Source of the DNA: an uncultured PS1 clade bacterium
GTDB lineage: Bacteria > Pseudomonadota > Gammaproteobacteria > PS1 > Pseudothioglobaceae
NCBI GenBank assembly: GCA_938086805.1
Contig: CALKDH010000001.1
Location: 1 to 37,681 of the forward strand
Direction of reading: 5' to 3'
DNA: 37,681 bases
The notes below the pieces were generated by a model. That model was not told where the DNA came from and ran no database searches. It saw only the letters and a program-made list of their open reading frames with translations. A program made the translations under genes and the position numbers. This document shows, one piece after another, positions 30,396 through 37,681 of this stretch. How positions within the stretch are numbered: position 1 is the stretch's first letter; each line of letters begins with the position of its first letter.

Positions 30396-31676
30396 ATGGA
30401 AATCATCATTCAAAACAGTGATATTCTTATCATGTTGGCCATTGGATTTGGTCTGTTTATGGCATGGGGTATTGGTGCAAACGATGTAGCCAATGCAATG
30501 GGCACTTCGGTTGGCTCAGGCGCTATAACATTTAGGCAGGCAGTCATTATTGCCGTTATTTTTGAGTTCGCCGGTGCTGTCTTGGCTGGTGGAGAGGTCA
30601 CAGCTACAGTTCGCAAGGGCATCCTTGATGCTGGAGCATTTACATCCAATCCAGAGTTATTAGTCTATGGAATGCTTGCATCACTCTTAGCAGCTGCAAC
30701 ATGGCTTTTAATTGCGTCATCATTAGGCTGGCCAGTCTCAACCACTCATTCAATTGTTGGTGCAATTGTTGGGTTTGGAGCAGTTGGAGTCGGCATAGAA
30801 GCGGTCTCATGGGACAAAGTGTATGCCATTATTGCAAGTTGGGTAGTCTCCCCCCTAATTGCAGGAACAATGGCAATCATTATTTTTAAAAGCCTACAGC
30901 GTCTTGTAATTGATACTGAAAATCCTTTAGAAAATGCAAAAAAATACCTGCCTTTTTATGTCTTTTTTGTGGGTTTTGTGCTCTCTTTGGTAACGCTTTT
31001 AAAAGGGCTTAAACATGTTGATTCATTGAAACATCTCGGTAAAGATTTGCCTACAAGCATGATGATAGCGACTTTAGTTGGAATACTGGCAGCTATTATT
31101 GCTGCAATCATAATTAGGCGCATTAAAACTAATCCTGAAGATGATAATGAGTTTTCCTATGCGAATATGGAGAAATTATTTGGTGGATTGATGGTGATTA
31201 CAGCCTGCTCAATGGCTTTTGCACATGGTTCAAATGACGTTGCAAATGCTATTGGACCGTTAGCTGCAGTCTATAGTATTGTAGAGTCAGGTGGTCAAAT
31301 CGTTTCAAAGAGTGCGCTACCCTCTTGGATCCTGCTTGTAGGGGGCGGAGGTATAGTCTTTGGCCTTGCAACTTTTGGATTCAGGGTGATGCGAACTATA
31401 GGTAAAAATATTACTGAACTTACCCCAAGCCGTGGATTTTCTGCAGAACTCGCTGCAGCAACAACTGTTGTATTTGCCTCCTATACAGGTCTTCCAGTTT
31501 CAACAACCCAGGTGCTTGTTGGCGCTGTTCTTGGAGTAGGTATTGCCAGAGGTGTGGCATCACTAAACTTGAGAGTTATTAATAGAATATTTCTCTCTTG
31601 GCTTATTACGTTGCCAGCTGGAGCAATAATGTCGATTCTGTTTTTCTTCACACTTAAGGGTATTTTTAGTGCCTAG
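30396..31676 (+). CDS. PiT family inorganic phosphate transporter
   Basis: WGIGANDVANAMGTSVGSGAIT, GWPVSTTHSIVGAIVGFG, AFAHGSNDVANAIGPLAA, GLPVSTTQVLVGAVLGVG. Confidence 0.95.
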   Translation: MEIIIQNSDILIMLAIGFGLFMAWGIGANDVANAMGTSVGSGAITFRQAVIIAVIFEFAGAVLAGGEVTATVRKGILDAGAFTSNPELLVYGMLASLLAAATWLLIASSLGWPVSTTHSIVGAIVGFGAVGVGIEAVSWDKVYAIIASWVVSPLIAGTMAIIIFKSLQRLVIDTENPLENAKKYLPFYVFFVGFVLSLVTLLKGLKHVDSLKHLGKDLPTSMMIATLVGILAAIIAAIIIRRIKTNPEDDNEFSYANMEKLFGGLMVITACSMAFAHGSNDVANAIGPLAAVYSIVESGGQIVSKSALPSWILLVGGGGIVFGLATFGFRVMRTIGKNITELTPSRGFSAELAAATTVVFASYTGLPVSTTQVLVGAVLGVGIARGVASLNLRVINRIFLSWLITLPAGAIMSILFFFTLKGIFSA

Positions 31677-31714
31677 AGCGTATAATTCGATGATCATTTT
31701 ATTTAAATAAGACT

Positions 31715-31942
31715 ATGACATTAGAAGAGGTGCAAGCAAAACTAGAGAATGGAATAGAAGGCTCCGAAGTCGTAATGGAGGGTGATGGCTGTAACTGCTC
31801 AGCAGTCATTGTCTCCTCAGCATTTGATGGTTTATCTTTGCTGCAAAGGCAGAGGCTAGTTTTGGGCTTGGTTAAGGAAGAAATAAAGAGTGGAGAGCTT
31901 CACGCTTTGAGTGTCAAAACATTTACCCCAGATGAGAGATAG
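31715..31942 (+). CDS. BolA/IbaG family protein
   Basis: 75 aa; GDGCNCSAVIVSSAFDGLSLLQRQRLV..LVKEEIKSGELHALSVKTFTP. Confidence 0.88.
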   Translation: MTLEEVQAKLENGIEGSEVVMEGDGCNCSAVIVSSAFDGLSLLQRQRLVLGLVKEEIKSGELHALSVKTFTPDER

Positions 31943-31985
31943 TATATAATTCACTCCTTTTTTAGAAACTTGAAGATATAACGTT

Positions 31986-32198
31986 ATGCAAACAGATATT
32001 CATCCTTCATACCAAACTATTAAAGTTGTGTGCAGTTGCGGAAACTCATTCGAGACACGCTCAACTTCAAGTAAAGACGAAATACATCTTGATGTTTGTT
32101 CAAGCTGCCATCCATTCTATACGGGAAAGCAAAAAATTATGGACACTGCTGGCCGTGTTGAAAAGTTCAAGTCACGTTACGGCGCTTTCAAACGTTAA
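31986..32198 (+). CDS. rpmE: 50S ribosomal protein L31 (zinc-ribbon type)
   Basis: [23 protein letters not shown]...[31 protein letters not shown]; four Cys retained. Confidence 0.96.
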   Translation: MQTDIHPSYQTIKVVCSCGNSFETRSTSSKDEIHLDVCSSCHPFYTGKQKIMDTAGRVEKFKSRYGAFKR

Positions 32199-32217
32199 TT
32201 TCAAATTAAGGCACACT

Positions 32218-32242
32218 TAAAGCCACAAATGTGGCTTTTTTT
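32218..32242 (+). terminator. Intrinsic terminator of rpmE
   Basis: AAAGCCAC-AAAT-GTGGCTTTTTTT. Confidence 0.9.
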
Positions 32243-32308
32243 GTGTCAGAAGGAAACTAAAGAATAAGTAATTAAATTGATATAATCAACTATTTTTGAG
32301 ACAACATA

Positions 32309-33349
32309 ATGGCATTTGACTACATTAATGCTTTACTGAAAAAAGAGGTAACTCGGACACCTATTTGGGTCATGAGGCAGGCAGGGAGATATTTGCCTGA
32401 ATACCGTGCTACAAGAAAAAAAGCGGGGGATTTTTTAACACTTTGTAAGTCAAGTGACTTGGCTTGCGAGGTGACACTTCAGCCTCTTGAGCGCTTTGAT
32501 TTAGATGCAGCTATTCTTTTTTCAGATATCTTAACGATTCCAGATGCAATGGGACTTGGACTTCACTTCGTAGAGGGAGAGGGTCCAAAGTTCACTAATC
32601 CCCTCAACACGCTTCAAGACATTGAAAATCTGAAAAAACCAGATGTGTCTCAAGAGCTCTCTTATGTTAGTGAAGCCGTCTCTGTTATTAAAAAAAATCT
32701 GAAGGGTAGAGTCCCACTCATAGGTTTTACCGGGAGCCCCTGGACCTTAGCTACTTACATGATTGAGGGTGGATCCAGTAAGACTTTTTCAAAAGTTAAA
32801 GGTCTGATGTATGAGAATCCAAAGCATATGCATCAGCTTCTCGATGTGCTTGCTGATACTATTATTGATTATCTAAATTCTCAAATTGAATCTGGTGCTG
32901 ATTCCGTTATGATTTTTGATACCTGGGGTGGCCTTTTAAATAAAGAGAGTTATGAAAACTTTTCACTAAGGTATATGTCAAAAATTGTTGATGGAATTAC
33001 TCGAGAATACGAAGGAAAGATAATTCCAGTTACGCTCTTTACAAAAGGTGGCTCGGCTTGGCTTGAGCAAATTGCAGATACTGGCTGTGATGCGATTGGC
33101 ATTGACTGGACCATTGAGATAGGCGAAGCAGAGAGAAGGGTGGGTGGTCAGGTTGCACTTCAGGGTAACCTCGATCCGTCAGTACTCTTCGCATCACAAG
33201 AGGTAATAAAAACTGAAGTGAATAAAATCCTAGGGCAGTTCAAAGGCTCAACTGGGCATGTATTTAATTTAGGCCATGGAATTACACCCGAGGTTAATCC
33301 AGAGAGTATGAAATTCTTAGTTGATGCAGTGCATTCATATTCAAAATAA
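32309..33349 (+). CDS. hemE: Uroporphyrinogen decarboxylase
   Basis: [47 protein letters not shown]. Confidence 0.97.
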   Translation: MAFDYINALLKKEVTRTPIWVMRQAGRYLPEYRATRKKAGDFLTLCKSSDLACEVTLQPLERFDLDAAILFSDILTIPDAMGLGLHFVEGEGPKFTNPLNTLQDIENLKKPDVSQELSYVSEAVSVIKKNLKGRVPLIGFTGSPWTLATYMIEGGSSKTFSKVKGLMYENPKHMHQLLDVLADTIIDYLNSQIESGADSVMIFDTWGGLLNKESYENFSLRYMSKIVDGITREYEGKIIPVTLFTKGGSAWLEQIADTGCDAIGIDWTIEIGEAERRVGGQVALQGNLDPSVLFASQEVIKTEVNKILGQFKGSTGHVFNLGHGITPEVNPESMKFLVDAVHSYSK

Positions 33350-33416
33350 AAAATCAGTTAAATTGAGATCTAGTTGCACTATGTTAAAATTAATTTAAAT
33401 AAAAAGAAATAATACT

Positions 33417-34217
33417 ATGTCACGAATTTATGATATTTTTAAAAAACTTGATGAAGCTGATCAAACAGCCTTTATTCCCTTCATCACTGCGGGAGATGGT
33501 GGTTTAGATAATTGTGAGGCACTTGTTTTTACCTTGGCCGATAGCGGTGCTGATATTATTGAATTAGGAATGCCGTTTTCTGACCCAATGGCTGATGGGC
33601 CAGTGATTGCAAAATCTCATGAAAGAGCCGTGGCTGATGGCATTGATCTCAATGATGTTTTTGCCATTGTTGAAAGATTTAGAGAGCATAATCAGACTAC
33701 CGGTATTGTCTTAATGGGCTATACCAATCCAATTGAAGTTTACGGGTTTAAAGATTTTGCAGCCAGAGCTGATGAAGCTGGTGTGGATGGAATTCTGGTT
33801 GTTGATATGCCACCTGAAGAGGTGGCAGATCTCAAAAAAGAACTTGATGAATTTAACATTGATTTAATTTTTTTAGTGGCGCCAACAACAACAGATGAGC
33901 GTTTAAAGCTGATTTCAAAGATCGCAAGTGGATACATTTATTATGTTTCACTGAAGGGAGTTACAGGTGCTGGTAATTTAGATGTTGACTCTGTTAACTT
34001 CCACTTAAAAAGAATGAGAAACTACATCCAGCTCCCTGTTGGGGTTGGCTTTGGAATTAAAGATGCTGAAACAGCTAAGCAAGTTGGAGAAAATGCAGAT
34101 GCTGTGATTGTTGGAAGTGCTCTGGTTTCAATCGTTGAGGAGCTGTCTTCTGATAAAGATAGAATGGTCACTAAGGTTGGGAATCTAGCTAAAGAGATCT
34201 CTAACGCAATTACATAA
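33417..34217 (+). CDS. trpA: Tryptophan synthase alpha subunit
   Basis: FIPFITAGDG, IIELGMPFSDPMADGPVIAKSHERA, YYVSLKGVTGA, GVGFGIKDAETAKQ. Confidence 0.96.
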   Translation: MSRIYDIFKKLDEADQTAFIPFITAGDGGLDNCEALVFTLADSGADIIELGMPFSDPMADGPVIAKSHERAVADGIDLNDVFAIVERFREHNQTTGIVLMGYTNPIEVYGFKDFAARADEAGVDGILVVDMPPEEVADLKKELDEFNIDLIFLVAPTTTDERLKLISKIASGYIYYVSLKGVTGAGNLDVDSVNFHLKRMRNYIQLPVGVGFGIKDAETAKQVGENADAVIVGSALVSIVEELSSDKDRMVTKVGNLAKEISNAIT

Positions 34218-34229
34218 ACAAGGTTAAGT

Positions 34230-35075
34230 ATGAGTTGGCTAGAAAAAATAATGCCATCAATTGGCAAGAATGCTAAAAAGAATATCCCCGAAGGCCTTTG
34301 GAGCAAGTGTCCTGAATGTAATCGAGTACTCTACCAAGAGGAGCTAGAGCGCCTACTCTATGTTTGTCCAAAGTGTAATCACCATTTAAGGATTTCTGCT
34401 AGAAAAAGACTCGAGAGTTTCCTCGATATGGAAAATCAAGTTGAGTTAGCCGCAAATGTTCAATCAACAGACCCCTTAAAATTTAAGGATCAAAAAAAAT
34501 ATAAGGACCGTTATCAGGACGCACAAAAATTTACAAAAGAAAAAGACGCTTTAGTTGTTAAAAGTGGTTTTTTGAAGGGATTACCAGTTGTCACAGCGGC
34601 CTTTGACTTTAGTTTTATGGGCGGTTCAATGGGATCAGTTGTAGGTGAGAAGTTTGTTAGGGCTGCTAATTCAGCTATAGAGAACAATCAACCTTTCATT
34701 TGTTTTTCTGCCAGCGGAGGAGCGCGCATGCAAGAAGGATTGTTTTCTTTGATGCAAATGTCTAAAACCTCTCTGGCTGTGAAACTATTGGCTGATAAAA
34801 AAATTCCTTTCATTTCTGTTTTAACAGACCCTACGATGGGTGGAGTCTCAGCAAGTCTTGCAATGCTTGGGGATATTCAGATTGCTGAACCTAATGCGAG
34901 AATTGGATTTGCTGGTGCAAGGGTGGTTGAGCAGACAGTTCGGGAGGAGCTTCCTGAGGGCTTTCAAAGGAGCGAATTTTTGCTTGAGAAGGGCGCTATT
35001 GATATGATTGTCCATCGTTCGGAATTAAGAAATAAAATTTTTCAATTGCTCTCAGCACTTCACACCCAATCATAG
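34230..35075 (+). CDS. accD: Acetyl-CoA carboxylase carboxyltransferase subunit beta
   Basis: Zinc finger [51 protein letters not shown]. Confidence 0.97.
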   Translation: MSWLEKIMPSIGKNAKKNIPEGLWSKCPECNRVLYQEELERLLYVCPKCNHHLRISARKRLESFLDMENQVELAANVQSTDPLKFKDQKKYKDRYQDAQKFTKEKDALVVKSGFLKGLPVVTAAFDFSFMGGSMGSVVGEKFVRAANSAIENNQPFICFSASGGARMQEGLFSLMQMSKTSLAVKLLADKKIPFISVLTDPTMGGVSASLAMLGDIQIAEPNARIGFAGARVVEQTVREELPEGFQRSEFLLEKGAIDMIVHRSELRNKIFQLLSALHTQS

Positions 35076-35100
35076 ATTTGTTTGACATTAAGTTTACATT

Positions 35101-36030
35101 TTGAAAATATACTTAGCTAATCCTAGGGGTTTTTGTGCTGGAGTCGACAGGGCCATAGAGATCGTTGAACGAGCGATTGAAAAACATGGCTCGCCTATTT
35201 ATGTCAGACATGAGGTTGTTCACAACAAGTATGTGGTTGATAATTTAAAGAATAAAGGCGCTATTTTTGTAGATGAAATTTCTGAAGTTCCAGAGGGAAG
35301 TGTTGTAATCTTCAGTGCACATGGGGTTTCACAGGCAGTTCGAAGAGAGGCTAGTAATACCTCAGCTATTATTTATGATGCAACCTGTCCGCTGGTTACT
35401 AAGGTGCATAAAGAGGTAATTCGTCGCCAAAAAAATAATCATCAAGTGATACTTATTGGTCACGCTGGCCATCCAGAAGTAGAGGGAACTCTAGGCCAGT
35501 CCATTGATTCACACAACATCACTTTAGTTGAATCGGCCAGTGACATTGAAGACTTAAATTTTAATCAAGAAAGAGATATTTCATACACTACTCAAACGAC
35601 CCTATCTGTTGATGATACAAAAGAGGTAATTGAGGTATTACAAGAAAAATTTCCTAACATACAGTCTCCAAAAAAGAGTGATATTTGCTATGCAACACAA
35701 AACCGTCAGGATTCAGTAAAAGAGGTCATGAAGCATTCGGAAATCCTCTTAGTGATTGGCTCAAAAAACTCTTCAAACTCAAATCGTCTTAAAGAAATTG
35801 CGGATAATCAGGGCAAGCCAGCCTACTTAATAGATAGCTCTGATGATATCAAGGATCAATGGTTAGAAAATATTGCATCAGTTGGAATTACAGCAGGCGC
35901 TTCAGCCCCGGAGATTTTGGTGCAAGAGGTGGTTAGTTTCTTGGCGTCCCAGGGAAGGCATGAGATTATAGAGGTAGATGGCGCAAAAGAATCTGTTAAT
36001 TTTCCTGTTCCTGCATCTTTAAAAAATTAA
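35101..36030 (+). CDS. ispH: 4-hydroxy-3-methylbut-2-enyl diphosphate reductase
   Basis: [62 protein letters not shown] start. Confidence 0.96.
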   Translation: MKIYLANPRGFCAGVDRAIEIVERAIEKHGSPIYVRHEVVHNKYVVDNLKNKGAIFVDEISEVPEGSVVIFSAHGVSQAVRREASNTSAIIYDATCPLVTKVHKEVIRRQKNNHQVILIGHAGHPEVEGTLGQSIDSHNITLVESASDIEDLNFNQERDISYTTQTTLSVDDTKEVIEVLQEKFPNIQSPKKSDICYATQNRQDSVKEVMKHSEILLVIGSKNSSNSNRLKEIADNQGKPAYLIDSSDDIKDQWLENIASVGITAGASAPEILVQEVVSFLASQGRHEIIEVDGAKESVNFPVPASLKN

Positions 36031-36048
36031 TTGATAGGAAATTAAACA

Positions 36049-37050
36049 ATGAAAAAATATAATATTTATGGAATGGGCGCTGCAATCGTAGATACTGAGG
36101 TTGTTGTGAGTGATGCCTTTATTAAAGAAAATGATATTGGTAAAGGGCTGATGACTTTGGTTGATGCAGAGAGACAAAAATATCTTTTAGACTCTCTTAC
36201 GACTCAGCGTGTACCTGTAAAGATGAGTTGTGGCGGTTCGGCTTGCAACTCCGTTGTTGCAGCAAGTATGTTCGGTTCAAGCACCTTCTTCTCTGGCAAG
36301 GTGGCTAATGATGATGTTGGTGACTTTTTTGTAAAAGACCTCAATAAATCTGGAGTTGATTTTCATCAGGTTGACCCATCAAGTGGAGTTACTGGAAAAT
36401 GCCTGGTCATGGTTACGCCAGATGCAGAAAGAACGATGAACACTAATTTGGGCGCGAGCCTCGAGCTGACATATCGTGAAGTTGATGAAGAAGCGCTAGC
36501 CAATTCACAGTGGCTATATATTGAAGGATATGTTGTGACTGATGATCAAAGAACTGCGGTTGCAAGGGATGCTATGAGGTTCGCAAAAGACAATGGCGTT
36601 AAGACTTCCCTAAGCCTTTCTGATCCTTTTGTTGTTGAGGTATTTGCAGATAATATTAAAACTATAATTGGAGATGATGGTCTTGACTTAATTTTTTGTA
36701 ATGGGGATGAAGCAAGAAGCTTTACTGATACTCATACTATTGAGGCAGCTGCAGAGGGCTTAAAAAAATATGCAAAGACTTTTGTGATTACTAGGGGTCC
36801 TGGAGGATCATTAGTATTTGATGGTGCTAATCTAATTCATACTGAAGGGGTTTTAGCAAGTGCAGTAGATACCAATGGCGCAGGAGATATGTTTGCTGGT
36901 GCATTCTTACATGCAATTACTCAGGGCAAGGACTTTTCTTGGGCCGCTGGCTTTGCTAATGCGGCATCTTCCCGAGTTGTTAGTCAGTTCGGACCTAGAA
37001 TTAATTCAATTGAATATATAAGCCTTAAACAACAATTTAAACTAAGTTAG
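36049..37050 (+). CDS. PfkB-family carbohydrate/adenosine kinase
   Basis: YGMGAAIVDTEV, SCGGSACNSVVAAS, VDTNGAGDMFAGAFLHAI. Confidence 0.9.
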   Translation: MKKYNIYGMGAAIVDTEVVVSDAFIKENDIGKGLMTLVDAERQKYLLDSLTTQRVPVKMSCGGSACNSVVAASMFGSSTFFSGKVANDDVGDFFVKDLNKSGVDFHQVDPSSGVTGKCLVMVTPDAERTMNTNLGASLELTYREVDEEALANSQWLYIEGYVVTDDQRTAVARDAMRFAKDNGVKTSLSLSDPFVVEVFADNIKTIIGDDGLDLIFCNGDEARSFTDTHTIEAAAEGLKKYAKTFVITRGPGGSLVFDGANLIHTEGVLASAVDTNGAGDMFAGAFLHAITQGKDFSWAAGFANAASSRVVSQFGPRINSIEYISLKQQFKLS

Positions 37051-37152
37051 ACATCATATGACTTTGATTTAGCCTGAAACTATTGTAAATTCTTTTCACA
37101 TTGTTTATCATGTACTTAGAATTGTTAGTAATTAAGGGTAACTTATTAAATT

Positions 37153-37437
37153 ATGGCAAAAGCAGTATCAAGATTGTTTCAGCTTAGAAAGGCTCTCTAT
37201 GAGTGTGAGAAAGAGTTTGGGTTGGCCGGTTATTCAGAAGTTGAAAAGGCAGTTTTTTCTTACATTAGTTCGAATGCTAATGCGACCATCACTTCAATTA
37301 AAAATGACCCCTATTTTAATAAATACTCCTTATCGACAATTAAAAGAGCGGTTCTTTTCTTAACTTCTAATGAAATTATTAAGGCTGAACAGTCAACTTT
37401 GGACAAAAGGGAGATGCTTTTGACGCTGCAATCTTAG
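37153..37437 (+). CDS. Small winged-helix/MarR-like DNA-binding protein
   Basis: 94 aa; FGLAGYSEVEKAVFSYISSNANATITSIKNDPYFNKYSLSTIKRAVLFLTSNEIIKAEQSTLDKREMLLTL resembles wHTH helix-turn-helix plus wing. Confidence 0.65.
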   Translation: MAKAVSRLFQLRKALYECEKEFGLAGYSEVEKAVFSYISSNANATITSIKNDPYFNKYSLSTIKRAVLFLTSNEIIKAEQSTLDKREMLLTLQS

Positions 37438-37452
37438 CAGCAAAGAGTTAAA

Positions 37453-37681
37453 GTGAGCGTTGCCTATAGATATCTCACTAAAAAAAAGTACAATAGGATT
37501 CGACTGATTCTGCTAGAAGCGATTAATAAATTAATACAGAGGATTGAATCTTACTTGCAGTTAAAAGGGTGTTGCCCTAAAACAATTAGGAAGAAAAACC
37601 TAGATGAAGCATTAATCTGCATACTTCAAAAATTTATTAAAAGCGATAACTCCTTTAAGGGAATCGCAGATGGGTCTTGCA
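37453..37681 (+). CDS. Partial ORF of unknown function, open at right edge
   Basis: GTG-start reading frame without stop to window end: MSVAYRYLTKKKYNRIRLILLEAINKLIQRIESYLQLKGCCPKTIRKKNLDEALICILQKFIKSDNSFKGIADGSC...; in frame with and directly after the wHTH stop. Confidence 0.4.
   Translation, partial: MSVAYRYLTKKKYNRIRLILLEAINKLIQRIESYLQLKGCCPKTIRKKNLDEALICILQKFIKSDNSFKGIADGSC

Overview
This is an AT-rich bacterial chromosomal segment, gene-dense and mostly housekeeping. The gene content suggests a marine gammaproteobacterium, possibly SUP05/Thioglobus-like; that is an inference only. From left to right it carries: a partial ppsA on the minus strand, missing from the ORF track because it runs off the edge; a tkt-gap-pgk-pyk-fba(class I) central-carbon cluster; mnmG-rsmG-tatD-rluC-ubiA; two tandem small hydrophobic-protein genes; dapD and an orphan znuC (minus); polA; argS and an AddA/RecB-like helicase-nuclease; a metC-like gene convergent with a glmU-MFS-TauD/TfdA run (minus); an aquaporin-arsC pair; DUF47/PiT phosphate transport; bolA, rpmE, hemE, trpA, accD, ispH and a pfkB-family kinase; and a small winged-helix-like ORF followed by an open ORF at the right edge. 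No rRNA, tRNA, CRISPR array or transposase was recognised. The most interesting undescribed-looking element is at 13.28-14.06 kb. There, a complete small transcription unit is duplicated in tandem: promoter, 5'-terminal stem-loop, a ~71-72 aa two-helix hydrophobic protein and an intrinsic terminator. The leader hairpin is preserved in both copies through pairing-compatible substitutions.
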